14,775 nt of DNA from Pedobacter sp. (GCA_028287885.1 JAQBOT010000428.1:1-14775); one strand, 5' to 3'. Numbered from the stretch's first letter, positions 6,321 to 14,436 are shown. A program made the numbers and translations. The notes: a model not told the origin generated them from the sequence alone.

Positions 6321-7673
6321 ATGCGCATACATTTTATAGCAGTAGGAGGTAGTGCCATGCACAACCTGGCCATCGCACTTCACAAGAAAGGGTTTCAAGT
6401 GACGGGCTCAGACGACGTGGTTTTTGAGCCTTCTAAGAGCAGATTGGAGAAGTATGGGATACTACCTGCTTCAATGGGTTGGGATGAGAACAACATTACA
6501 GCAGATCTTGATGCAGTTATTCTGGGTATGCATGCTTTTCTAGATAATCCAGAACTTCTCAAAGCGCAAGAGCTTGGTTTGAAAATATACTCATATCCAG
6601 AATATATTTATGAACAAACGAAAGATAAACTACGTGTAGTAATCGGCGGTAGTCATGGGAAAACCACCATTACCTCCATGATCCTACATGTACTTAACTT
6701 TTACCAAAGGGATTTTGACTACCTCGTAGGTGCCCAACTGGAAGGCTTTGATACAATGGTTAAAGTCACGGATGCCGCACCCGTCATCATCATTGAGGGC
6801 GATGAATACCTCGCATCTCCGATTGATCGCCGTCCGAAATTCCATCTCTATAAAGCAAACATAGGCGTAATAAGCGGTATTGCTTGGGATCACATCAATG
6901 TTTTCCCAACCTTTGAAGAGTATATTAAGCAATTCGATATTTTTATAGACACTGTTGAACCTCAAGGAAAACTCATCTACTGCGAAGTTGATCCAGAACT
7001 TGATGCCATGGTAAAAGCATCGAAGGCAACAATTGAAAAGATTCCATACCACATCCCATCACATGAGGTGAAAGCGGGAAAGACCTGGCTACTGCCTGAT
7101 CATACCCCTTTAAACGTGTTCGGAGACCATAACTTAATGAATTTAAGTGCAGCGAAGTTGGTATGTAAGCAACTAAATGTCACTGCAGAGGAATTCAATA
7201 ACGCAATCTCCTCGTTCAAAGGTGCTTCGAAAAGGCTGGAATTAATTGAAAGCCGTAATGAGACAAATGTTTACAAAGATTTTGCGCATTCTCCTTCCAA
7301 GCTGAAAGCTACGATAGACGCTGTCAAAGCGCAGTTTCCTGACAGACAACTTGTCGCATGTATAGAGTTGCATACATTTAGTAGTTTAAATAAAAACTTT
7401 TTACTACAATATGAAAGGACAATGTCAAAAGCCGACTTATCTATCGTATTCATAGACGAAAAAAGCTTTAAACAAAAAAAGATTACACCCTTGGATGCTG
7501 CAGACGTCCAATCTGCCTTTAAAGATGGCAATTTGCATTTCTTTAATCAAGTGCAGGAGCTTGCAACCTACCTGTTAGGTATTAATTTTAACAATAGCAA
7601 CTTATTGCTTATGAGTTCAGGAAATTTCAGTGGTTTAGATCTTATTAAACTGGCACGTGAGTTGAAGGTATAG
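6321..7673 (+). CDS. mpl: UDP-N-acetylmuramate:L-alanyl-gamma-D-glutamyl-meso-diaminopimelate ligase
   Basis: A 450-residue Mur ligase that attaches the recovered tripeptide L-Ala-gamma-D-Glu-meso-DAP to UDP-MurNAc, recycling peptidoglycan fragments. The N-terminal Rossmann domain opens with MRIHFIAVGGSAMHNLA. The central ATPase domain has its P-loop GGSHGKTT at 109-116 with K114, and an IIEGDEYLAS segment typical of Mpl. GDHNLMNLSAAK and KDFAHSP belong to the middle and C-terminal domains. Mpl is favoured over MurC by the opening sequence, the GSHGKTT form of the P-loop and KDFAHSP. It lies apart from the dcw (mur/fts) cluster, as is usual for mpl, inside the tpiA-prmA-mpl run. The XRE gene follows 30 bp later. 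Confidence 0.93.
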   Translation: MRIHFIAVGGSAMHNLAIALHKKGFQVTGSDDVVFEPSKSRLEKYGILPASMGWDENNITADLDAVILGMHAFLDNPELLKAQELGLKIYSYPEYIYEQTKDKLRVVIGGSHGKTTITSMILHVLNFYQRDFDYLVGAQLEGFDTMVKVTDAAPVIIIEGDEYLASPIDRRPKFHLYKANIGVISGIAWDHINVFPTFEEYIKQFDIFIDTVEPQGKLIYCEVDPELDAMVKASKATIEKIPYHIPSHEVKAGKTWLLPDHTPLNVFGDHNLMNLSAAKLVCKQLNVTAEEFNNAISSFKGASKRLELIESRNETNVYKDFAHSPSKLKATIDAVKAQFPDRQLVACIELHTFSSLNKNFLLQYERTMSKADLSIVFIDEKSFKQKKITPLDAADVQSAFKDGNLHFFNQVQELATYLLGINFNNSNLLLMSSGNFSGLDLIKLARELKV

Positions 7674-7703
7674 TTTTAAGAAACAACACGCTAATAAATT
7701 ATT

Positions 7704-8033
7704 ATGAATATCATTGGTAAAAATATCAGGCAGCTGCGACAAAAAAATGGGTGGAGCCAGGGGGAGGTAGCTAAACGGTTAAAGATTTCCATTCCGGCAT
7801 TTTCGAAGATAGAGACTGGTATCACAGACATAAACATATCGAGATTAGAACAAATTGCTAACCTTTTTGAAGTATCAACAATGGATATTATCTCAAAGGA
7901 AGGCGAAAACCCACAGTCTGTGAACTTTGAGGAGATTAATAGCCTTAAGGAAAAGCTTTCCCAACGGGAAGAGGAAATCATTAAACTTCAGAAGAAGGTT
8001 ATTGATTTATATGAAGAAATTAGAGGCGAGTAA
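7704..8033 (+). CDS. Small XRE-family HTH protein with C-terminal coiled coil
   Basis: A 109-residue predicted DNA-binding protein. Residues about 5-62 form an HTH_3 (Cro/C1-like) domain: IRQLRQKNGWSQGEVAKRL, then the recognition-helix segment ISIPAFSKIETG, then LEQIANLFEVSTMDII. Residues about 76-107 are heptad-like, charged and helical (INSLKEKLSQREEEIIKLQK), suggesting a coiled-coil dimerisation tail. It lies 30 bp after mpl with no separate promoter seen, so probably the last gene of that operon, and its stop is only 3 bp from the end of the convergent acetyltransferase gene. Its target is unknown. It has no phage or toxin-antitoxin neighbour, so it is likely a chromosomal regulator. Confidence 0.85.
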   Translation: MNIIGKNIRQLRQKNGWSQGEVAKRLKISIPAFSKIETGITDINISRLEQIANLFEVSTMDIISKEGENPQSVNFEEINSLKEKLSQREEEIIKLQKKVIDLYEEIRGE

Positions 8034-8036
8034 TCC

Positions 8037-9155
8037 TTAGAAATTTTTATGCATCGTAAGGTGCCGCTTGCTAAAAGTGGCACCTGTTGCTTGATGTATA
8101 GACAACATTTTGTCGTTAAAATCCCCCACCCAGGATAATTCAAGTTCCTTATACTGATTCTTAGGCAGTACATATTCCCCGAGCTTGATAAATAATGCAG
8201 ATTCTAATCCATGTTTTTGATAGGCGGCCTTGGTACCCATTACGATAGCGCGCATTCTTGGTACACCTAACCAACGTTTATAAACGAACAGTAACTTTTG
8301 TAACCATCCCAACTTTCCCTTAAATCCTTTGATCATCTGGTTTGCATCTGGTATTATAACCACGAAAGAAGCTGGTTCTCCATTCAGGTAGGCGAACCAG
8401 ATTAGCTTTTCATCCATAATCACTTCCATTTTCTTGAAACTTTCCTCGAGCGTTTCCTTCTTTATGGGAACGAAGTTTTCAAAGTCCTTCCAGGCATCAT
8501 TATAGATTTCCATCAAGTCATCAACATACTTCTTTGCATTTGCCTTTTTAAAATGCTCAAAAGTATATCCGGGCTTATTAGCCACCCATTGTGCAATTTT
8601 ATTGAACCGTTCTGGAAACGGTTTTGTTAAGTCAATTGTATTTGTAATTTGTTCATAGGCTGTCTCAAAGCCGTAGGCGGTAAATAGCTGATGATAGTAA
8701 GGTGGATTGTAATTCATCCCAAATGAAGCAGGCGTAAAGCCTTCCACCAACAATCCCCAGAATGAATCGTTTTCACCAAAATTAATTGGTCCATCCATGG
8801 CCTGCATACCTTTCTCAGCCAACCAGGCCTTCGCTGTATCAAACAATAAAAATGCTGCTGCCTGATCGTTTGTGCATTCAAAAAACCCCATGCCTCCAGT
8901 TGGCTTACTATATTGATATGCCTTCTTGTCGTTTATAAATGCTGCTATGCGGCCAATAACCCTGTTCGTATCGTCTTTCAGTATCCAACGCATACAAGAT
9001 CCGTGAGCAAAGAAAGGGTTCTTCTTCGCATCAAATACCTGTTCTACATCCTGATCTAAAGGAGAAATATAATTCTCGTCATTCTTGTAAATATATTGGC
9101 AAACTTCTAAAAATTCTTTTCTGGTCTTTGCGTCTGTAATAGCGGTAATCTGCAT
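8037..9155 (-). CDS. GNAT-like acetyltransferase, YghO-type
   Basis: A 372-residue cytosolic protein resembling the long GNAT proteins related to E. coli YghO. Features seen: VIGRIAAFINDKKA in the N-terminal part (a beta-strand pair common to GNATs); GFFECTNDQAAAFLLFDTAKAWL; the GPINFGENDSFWGLLVEGF signature of this family; and a C-terminal segment at about 300-330 (MGTKAAYQKHGLESALFIKL) that could bind acetyl-CoA. It ends with a QATGATFSKRHLTMHK tail. The substrate is unknown. It lies 65 bp downstream of the acidic small gene and is probably co-transcribed with it. It converges on the XRE gene with 3 bp between stops and no terminator visible there. Confidence 0.75.
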   Translation of the reverse strand: MQITAITDAKTRKEFLEVCQYIYKNDENYISPLDQDVEQVFDAKKNPFFAHGSCMRWILKDDTNRVIGRIAAFINDKKAYQYSKPTGGMGFFECTNDQAAAFLLFDTAKAWLAEKGMQAMDGPINFGENDSFWGLLVEGFTPASFGMNYNPPYYHQLFTAYGFETAYEQITNTIDLTKPFPERFNKIAQWVANKPGYTFEHFKKANAKKYVDDLMEIYNDAWKDFENFVPIKKETLEESFKKMEVIMDEKLIWFAYLNGEPASFVVIIPDANQMIKGFKGKLGWLQKLLFVYKRWLGVPRMRAIVMGTKAAYQKHGLESALFIKLGEYVLPKNQYKELELSWVGDFNDKMLSIHQATGATFSKRHLTMHKNF

Positions 9156-9220
9156 TCTGATTTTCTGGGTTGAAGCTCTTAATAAATGTCCCTTAGGGCT
9201 TCAAGTATAGGGTTTTTTAA

Positions 9221-9415
9221 TTAATAATCGTCTTCGTCGTCAGTATCGAAATTCTCAAGTCCATCGAGGTCGTCTAATGGTAAATCAAAATCATCATCGT
9301 CTTCAAATGGATCACTAATCTTTGCTGATGGATTGGACATTGTGCTTAAACTTTCGTCCTCAGAGAAAGTATCTTCAACAGCGCTCTTTTTGGTGGATTT
9401 CTTGGGAGTTGTCAT
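9221..9415 (-). CDS. Small highly acidic protein of unknown function
   Basis: A 64-residue, probably disordered protein with opposite charges at its ends: a lysine-rich start (MTTPKKSTKKS) and a C-terminal half in which 16 of the last 29 residues are Asp or Glu (PFEDDDDFDLPLDDLDG onward). No signal peptide or membrane segment. The repeated PLDDLDGLENFD pattern looks selected rather than random. It lies 65 bp upstream of the acetyltransferase gene on the same strand. Low-complexity acidic tails occur in RNA- or protein-binding accessory factors, but I cannot assign a role. A possible -7 box (TAATTTTG, minus strand 9524-9517) lies about 100 bp upstream. Confidence 0.65.
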   Translation of the reverse strand: MTTPKKSTKKSAVEDTFSEDESLSTMSNPSAKISDPFEDDDDFDLPLDDLDGLENFDTDDEDDY

Positions 9416-9599
9416 AATTAAAAAATAAAGTGTTTGATTTATTGATTATATGAGTAGGACTTAAAAATCTTTTTAAACTGGCATTAAACCTACTTTATGT
9501 AAGATTGAACACCTTACAAAATTAAGATAAAAACAGTTTTATGATTATTTTATTTTCAAATATATATGGCCTGGGAGGGAAGGGAAAATTCGTAATGTC

Positions 9600-9637
9600 A
9601 AAAAAAAAGTGGTAAAGATTTTGGCTTTACCACTTTT
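9600..9637 (-). terminator. Strong rho-independent terminator of the LytTR two-component operon
   Basis: AAAAGTGGTAAAG (9605-9617) and CTTTACCACTTTT (9625-9637) form a perfect 13-bp stem with a 7-base loop. Read on the minus strand it ends in nine T residues (9608-9600). It is oriented to stop leftward transcription from the kinase gene, or a small RNA starting in the gap. Confidence 0.88.
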
Positions 9638-9668
9638 AACACACAAATGAAACCCTAGAATTGAGATA

Positions 9669-9698
9669 TTGATTTTAGGTTAGGTTATAATATCTTTG
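9669..9698 (+). promoter_or_regulatory. Orphan rightward promoter-like sequence
   Basis: TTG (9669-9671), 19 bases, then TATCTTTG (9691-9698) fits the Bacteroidota TTG-N19-TAnnTTTG pattern exactly. No plus-strand gene follows; a transcript would start near 9705 and run antisense into the 3' end of the kinase gene. By rough estimate a match this good could occur about once by chance in the window. Confidence 0.35.
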
Positions 9699-9720
9699 GT
9701 CAATTCCTTAAGAACGTTTT

Positions 9721-9737
9721 GACGAACTATGTCCGTC
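9721..9737 (-). ncRNA. Compact hairpin in the gap, possible small-RNA element
   Basis: On the minus strand GACGGAC and GTTCGTC pair over 7 bp (one G-U wobble) around a 3-base loop. On the plus strand the wobble becomes an A-C mismatch, so the structure fits a leftward transcript better. It lies between a minus-strand -7 box (9784-9777) and the terminator at 9600-9637, which together would bound an RNA of about 170 nt. Confidence 0.25.
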
Positions 9738-9824
9738 TAATATCTGATACAATACTACATGGAATTTAAAATCCAACAAACTTAAGTTAGTGAGTGGTAC
9801 AAATTATTGAGTAAACGGTAATAT

Positions 9825-12755
9825 TTACGGTTCGGGAATCGATATCGTCACAATTGTACCAGATACACCATTCTGTTCAATCTTTATTTCGATGCTTGAA
9901 GACTCGATTTGGTTTAAGAGATTTATCCTTTCTTCCGTTAAACTCATGCCCTTGCTTACGTGGGTTCCATCCTTAGTTCGCATAGAGTTTTCAATGCCCA
10001 CGCCGTCATCGATAATACGAATCAACAATGTATGGGCTTCTTTTTTAAACTTCATCTCAATGCGAAGATTTCCACCATCTTCTTTTGGCATTAAGCCGTG
10101 CCAGATCGCGTTCTCAATATAGGGCTGCAATAACATCGAAGGGATGTAAATCTCCTCTTTCTCTACGTCTGGGTCGATATCAATGATGTAATTGAATTTA
10201 CTTCCAAAACGTTTCTTTTCAAGAACAAGGTACAAGTTTAGATACTCCAGCTCCTCTTCCAGTGAAATAAAGCTCTTTGTACAAATCTCCAGGTTCTTTC
10301 TAATCAGCTTTGCAAAACCAGTAAGGATCTTGTTTGCACTGGATGTATCCTGAGTGTTGATGTAATGCTGAATTGAGTTCATCACATTGAAGATAAAATG
10401 CGGGTTCATCATGGCCTGTAATGCCCTTTGCTCAAGAATGAGAATTTTATGTTTTAAGACAAGCTGTTTCTGCTCCTGATTCTTTTGCCATTGTGTAATG
10501 ATCACCGCAATTTTGTAAAAGCTGAAGCTGGCAAAGACAACCAGGATAACAATAAACCAGTTTGTTTGCCAAAAATGTTCTTCAATGTTAAAGGTGATCT
10601 GCGCAGGGGAACTCCACTTCGTGTTGTTCGATTTGGCACTTACCTCAAATCGATACCTTCCGGGAGATAAGGATGAAAACTCCAGTCTTCTGTTTTTAGT
10701 CTCTGTCCATTTATCTTCGGGTTTTAACCGGTACCGATAGGTTATATTTTGATTAAAAAAGTCTATTGCGCCGAAATGAAATGTTATGTTGTTCGCTGAG
10801 GGATCCAGATTGATCAAAGTATTATCAAGATTCAATATTTTCAAATTGTTGGTAACAGAAGAGATAAGGACATCTGGCGCTTCATTTAGCTCATTAAATT
10901 GTTTTTTAAAGAAATAAACCAGACCGCTGCTCGTAGCAAAGTAGGCTGTGTCTTTGCCTATATACAAGTCATTAACATCATTCTTCAGCAAGGGGCTTGT
11001 GTACTCAAATCCTTCAATCTCCGGGTGCTTTCCATCTATGCAAACACGGTTAACGCCATTGTTGGTCACCACCCAGGCATGATTCTCACTTAAAAACAGT
11101 TTCTTGCAAATGTTGTCCGCGAGGCCATCATTCACGGTAATCCGTTTAATTACCTTTCCGTTTTTAATGAATATCAGTCCGAATCCATCCGAAGCCAAAA
11201 CTATGGTTCCATCTGCAAAGGCCTTAATATCATTGATCCGCTGCTTCAACTGTTGATGCTGATCCTCCAGGTTTTGCAGCTTTCCGTCATGAACTTGTTT
11301 AACACCATCTGTGTTTGAAAACCAGAGACTGCCGTGCTGATCATAATCAACGCTATAAGCACGATTGCTGTAAAAATTTCTCCCCTGAGTAAGCTTAAAG
11401 GCGTCAAATTCGAAGTTCTTCAGCTGCTCGGGCAATTCGATGATCCCGGAGGATGTTGCAATTGCCAGTTCATTGTTGTTGCCGATACTAAAGTCTTTAA
11501 CAGCAAACTGGGCGTTGTTGCTTTCTTTTAGGTACTGGATCCCTGCCGGGATATTATTAACGTTGATCCTGCCTAGTCCATTATCCGATGCAAAATAGAT
11601 TGACTGCCCCTTGGCATAAAGCTGTTTGATGTTCAAGTATCTTTTTCGGTCTTGAAAATCAATTTTCTTTAATTTCAAGCTTGAGATATCCAGGATGTTG
11701 ATGCTTGCATTATCTAGTCCTAGCCAAAGCCGATTGCTACTGTCCCTGGTGATGCTTCGCACATTATCACTCCCCAATCCCAAACTCTTATCAATAACAT
11801 ACATCCGATTTTCCTTCTTCGGCAACATATACACTCCATTGTTGGTCGTAAACCACATGTTGCTGTTCCTGTCTTTTATAACCTGGCTTGCCGGAGTACC
11901 TTTCAAATATTGGTGCACTTCGCCATTGCGGTTCAGTTGATAGATGCCTTCATTTGTGCTTAACCACAAATCACTTTCCGTGGCACAGATGTATCCTTGG
12001 GTTTCTGTTAGGAAACTTTTGGCAATAGTAAATCGTTCAATTTTATGGTTGTTGGTTTGCAGGGCCATGCCCCCTTTATCCAGATATAGCAGGCGGTCGT
12101 CGGGTAAGTTCGCAATGGTTTTATCAGACAGCGGAGCAATTTTCTTTTGAGTGCTGTAAAATTTAGATCCTTTGAAAACCATAGTCGCCTGCTGACTGAT
12201 TGCCCAAATCGCACCGAACTTATCTTCATGGATAAAGGTTTGAATAAACTGTTTATTGTGATTTTTAGAAACGTACTTAATGAGATACTTACCATCCCAG
12301 ACATATAGTCGGTTTTTATTGCTACCAAACCAAATTCTGCCCTTTGAATCCTGGAAAAATGATACTATAATATCGTTAAACTTCAAGAGCTTCAAAAGGT
12401 TGCTGTTTCCTTGATTGAAAACCCGGCCCTGATAAAAATAACTCAGTTGGCCATTTAAACTTAAAAACCAAATCCGACCAAGCCGGTCCTCCTTAACCTG
12501 CAAAACCTGGTTATCTGGCAGTCCATCGTCTACGGAAAAGTTTTTAAAACTCTTCCCGTCAAAGCGACTAACCCCGGCATCGGTAGCCACCCAAATGTAT
12601 CCTTTAGAATCCTGAAGTGTATAGTAGCAATTGTTGCTGGGCAGTCCGTCTTTAATTCCGAAATGTGCAATAAAGGTACTTTGCCCAAGCGTCCTAATCG
12701 TAGCAACGGAAAGAAGGAAAATTACCGCGAGGCATTTGACTATTGCTTTGAACAC
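9825..12755 (-). CDS. LytS-family sensor histidine kinase with extracytoplasmic beta-propeller
   Basis: A 976-residue membrane sensor. Residues 1-24 are a signal peptide (FLLSVATIRTLGQ). About 30-640 hold many two-component regulator propeller repeats (KGYIWVATDAGVSRFDG, KGRIWFGSNKN, SNMWFTTNNGVYML). A Y_Y_Y domain (about 650-725) precedes one membrane helix (about 733-753). The cytoplasmic part is a His_kinase (LytS/YpdA type) domain with phosphoacceptor H786 in MMNPHFIFN, then a HATPase with N-box N882 (PYIENAIWHG) and G-box DDGVGIE at 916. Unlike hybrid HTCS regulators it has no fused receiver or AraC domain. It starts at GTG, sharing one base with the regulator stop (TAGTG). The signal sensed is unknown. 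Confidence 0.93.
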   Translation of the reverse strand: MFKAIVKCLAVIFLLSVATIRTLGQSTFIAHFGIKDGLPSNNCYYTLQDSKGYIWVATDAGVSRFDGKSFKNFSVDDGLPDNQVLQVKEDRLGRIWFLSLNGQLSYFYQGRVFNQGNSNLLKLLKFNDIIVSFFQDSKGRIWFGSNKNRLYVWDGKYLIKYVSKNHNKQFIQTFIHEDKFGAIWAISQQATMVFKGSKFYSTQKKIAPLSDKTIANLPDDRLLYLDKGGMALQTNNHKIERFTIAKSFLTETQGYICATESDLWLSTNEGIYQLNRNGEVHQYLKGTPASQVIKDRNSNMWFTTNNGVYMLPKKENRMYVIDKSLGLGSDNVRSITRDSSNRLWLGLDNASINILDISSLKLKKIDFQDRKRYLNIKQLYAKGQSIYFASDNGLGRINVNNIPAGIQYLKESNNAQFAVKDFSIGNNNELAIATSSGIIELPEQLKNFEFDAFKLTQGRNFYSNRAYSVDYDQHGSLWFSNTDGVKQVHDGKLQNLEDQHQQLKQRINDIKAFADGTIVLASDGFGLIFIKNGKVIKRITVNDGLADNICKKLFLSENHAWVVTNNGVNRVCIDGKHPEIEGFEYTSPLLKNDVNDLYIGKDTAYFATSSGLVYFFKKQFNELNEAPDVLISSVTNNLKILNLDNTLINLDPSANNITFHFGAIDFFNQNITYRYRLKPEDKWTETKNRRLEFSSLSPGRYRFEVSAKSNNTKWSSPAQITFNIEEHFWQTNWFIVILVVFASFSFYKIAVIITQWQKNQEQKQLVLKHKILILEQRALQAMMNPHFIFNVMNSIQHYINTQDTSSANKILTGFAKLIRKNLEICTKSFISLEEELEYLNLYLVLEKKRFGSKFNYIIDIDPDVEKEEIYIPSMLLQPYIENAIWHGLMPKEDGGNLRIEMKFKKEAHTLLIRIIDDGVGIENSMRTKDGTHVSKGMSLTEERINLLNQIESSSIEIKIEQNGVSGTIVTISIPEP

Positions 12756-13537
12756 TAGGTGTCTGATTTTAGTTGAGTAAACGCTTTGATCTTCTCCAGA
12801 AACTCGCTAGACCTCCTTCTGGAAACTGCTATCTTCTTTCCATTATTAAGGATCACCTCTAAACCGTTCTTTGAGTTGTACTCCTTCACGTAGTTCAAGT
12901 TAACAATACTTGATTTGTGAACCCGAACAAATTGTTGTTCCGGCAGCAGCTCCTCGTATTCTTTCAGTACCTTAGAGACGGTCACTTGTTCGTTATTGGC
13001 AAGGTGAAAAATAGAGTAGTTGCTGTCGGCCTCCACATGGATAATGTTTTTTATATCAACAAGCGCGTAACCCTGGCTGTTTGGTAAGCTTAGCTTTTGA
13101 ACTTGTTTGTTGTCCAGGTCCTGTTTAAGACTTGTTAAACGTTCGTTTCGGCTGGCTTCATTCGTGTTCATTGCAATGTACTTCACCGCCTTGTCCACTG
13201 TTTCCTTCAATTCGTCTATATCTATAGGCTTTAAAAGATAATCCAGCGCATTGGCTTTGATGGCTTTCAGTGCATACTGATCATATGCAGTTGTGAAAAC
13301 AACATGTGCATTATTTTCCTGTGCTGCTCCAATTAATTCAAAACCATTCTGCCCCGGCATGGCGATATCAAGGAAAATTAGATCAATTTTCTCTTTTTTT
13401 AAAAGAATTTTAGCTTCTGGAACGGATTTTGCAATGCCCGAAACATGCACGTTTTTACAATGATTTTGGAGCAAAAAGAACAATGAAGAGCGGGCAAACT
13501 CCTCATCATCAACAAGTATACAATTTATTAGTTTCAT
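12755..13537 (-). CDS. LytTR-type response regulator
   Basis: A 260-residue response regulator. The receiver domain (about 1-125) has acidic residues D10 and D11, phosphoacceptor D57 in IFLDIAMPG, T82/T83 and K103 in DYLLKP. After a linker, a LytTR DNA-binding domain (about 155-255) is recognised by NIIHVEADSNYSIFHL, FVRVHKSSIVNLNYVKEY and KIAVSRRRSSEFLEKI. It is the first gene of a leftward operon with the kinase, which overlaps its stop by one base, so the two are expected to be a cognate pair made in step. It is divergent from the exported ferritin-like genes across a 143-bp gap, making these, or its own operon, natural candidate targets. I see no clear promoter for it. Confidence 0.95.
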   Translation of the reverse strand: MKLINCILVDDEEFARSSLFFLLQNHCKNVHVSGIAKSVPEAKILLKKEKIDLIFLDIAMPGQNGFELIGAAQENNAHVVFTTAYDQYALKAIKANALDYLLKPIDIDELKETVDKAVKYIAMNTNEASRNERLTSLKQDLDNKQVQKLSLPNSQGYALVDIKNIIHVEADSNYSIFHLANNEQVTVSKVLKEYEELLPEQQFVRVHKSSIVNLNYVKEYNSKNGLEVILNNGKKIAVSRRRSSEFLEKIKAFTQLKSDT

Positions 13538-13658
13538 ATTCTTCTATGGTGAAAGTATAAAAAATATTCCTGATATTAGGATGATGTAAAGAATTGTAAA
13601 AACCGTATCATATGTTTTCCCGTATGTCCCGGTAGAGAAAATGAAACCTTAAAACTGA

Positions 13659-13667
13659 ACCGTTAAT
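13659..13667 (+). promoter_or_regulatory. Single LytTR-type half-site between the regulator and the ferritin-like genes
   Basis: ACCGTTAAT fits the LytTR consensus [TA][AC][CA]GTTN[AG][TG]. LytTR sites are normally two direct repeats about 21 bp apart, and no second copy is seen at that spacing. A single match in this short gap is not unlikely by chance. Recorded as a weak candidate only. Confidence 0.2.
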
Positions 13668-13680
13668 TTTAAACAACTTT

Positions 13681-14424
13681 ATGAAAAATTTACAACAAGA
13701 AGAACCAGACTTGTTACTAAAAGAGAGTAACATCACAAAAGCTAAACTGCACCGTAGAACGTTTTTGCAGTATAGTGGCGCAGGTGTTGCAGGATTGGCT
13801 TTAATAGCTGCAGGATGTAAAAAGAACACTAATTTCCCAACAGACGGAACTGGAGATGGTGACCCTGTAAATCCAGAAGGTATAAATCTGGGTAGTGGTG
13901 ATACTGGGATTCTAAACTATGCTTATGTTTTAGAACAATTGGAAGCCGCGTTTTACGCGAAAGTAGTTGCTACACCCTACAGCGGTGCAGCTGAGCACGA
14001 AGTAGAATTTTTTAAAGATATTGCGGCTCATGAGGTTGCGCATCGCGAGTTTTTCAAAAATGCGTTAGGTACAGCTGCTGTACCTAGCATTGTGGTTGAT
14101 TTTAGTAGCATAGACTTCACAAAACGTGATGTTGTTCTTGCAACCGCCAAAGCATTTGAAGATTTAGGAGTTTCTGCATACAATGGCGCCGGGAAGTTGA
14201 TTTCTGATGTGAAAAATTTAGCAATAGCAGGGAAGATCGTATCTGTAGAAGCAAGACATGCGGCATACATCAGAGAACTGATCGCTGTGAATACTTTTGC
14301 TGATGCAAGCGTTGTTGAGGATCCAAACGCATTTGAGAAGTCCCGTACGCCAGCACAAGTGTTAGACATTGTGAAAATGTACATTAAAAACCCGATTACT
14401 TCAAGCAACTTACCAACCTCTTAA
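13681..14424 (+). CDS. Ferritin-like domain protein, predicted Tat-exported lipoprotein
   Basis: A 247-residue protein with a twin-arginine motif (HRRTFLQ, R25-R26), a hydrophobic stretch and a lipobox LIAAGC (C46), suggesting Tat export and lipid anchoring. The residues after C46 (KKNTN) lack the acidic pattern of Bacteroidota surface-lipoprotein signals, so a periplasm-facing position is favoured. The mature part is a four-helix ferritin-like bundle (Ferritin_2 type) with candidate di-iron ligands E85/E88, E118xxH121 (HEVAH), E160 and E190xxH193 (EARH). Tat export suits a protein that binds its cofactor before export. The activity (iron or peroxide handling) is inference. It is 12 bp upstream of a second ferritin-like gene, and divergent from the LytTR regulator. 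Confidence 0.85.
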   Translation: MKNLQQEEPDLLLKESNITKAKLHRRTFLQYSGAGVAGLALIAAGCKKNTNFPTDGTGDGDPVNPEGINLGSGDTGILNYAYVLEQLEAAFYAKVVATPYSGAAEHEVEFFKDIAAHEVAHREFFKNALGTAAVPSIVVDFSSIDFTKRDVVLATAKAFEDLGVSAYNGAGKLISDVKNLAIAGKIVSVEARHAAYIRELIAVNTFADASVVEDPNAFEKSRTPAQVLDIVKMYIKNPITSSNLPTS

Positions 14425-14436
14425 CCAGAAACCATT

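Larger units (their letters stand above)
9416..9824. other. 409-bp gene-free stretch between the acidic small gene and the sensor kinase
   Basis: No open frame longer than about ten codons with a plausible start is seen on either strand. It holds the kinase-operon terminator (9600-9637), a rightward promoter-like sequence (9669-9698), a compact hairpin (9721-9737), and minus-strand -7 boxes at 9517-9524 and 9777-9784. The terminator is 187 bp past the kinase stop, leaving either a long 3' untranslated region or space for a small RNA. Confidence 0.6.

Noticed and set aside
9170..9204. Inverted repeat TTGAAGC/GCTTCAA in the gap between the acidic gene and the acetyltransferase gene, as a terminator
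   Set aside because: No T-run follows it directly on either strand and the loop is long (21 bases); at most a weak mRNA structure.
9811..9828. GTAAA/TTTAC hairpin at the kinase stop as a terminator
   Set aside because: A 5-bp AT-rich stem with no T-run; the 13-bp terminator at 9600-9637 is far stronger.
12008..12328. 106-codon minus-strand open frame within the kinase gene
   Set aside because: It is an out-of-frame shadow of the propeller domain coding sequence, with no recognisable domain.
13594..13618. TTG and TATGTTTT before the ferritin-like gene as its promoter
   Set aside because: The -7 box is one base off consensus and the 14-base spacer is too short; an alternative sigma factor promoter is possible but cannot be shown.
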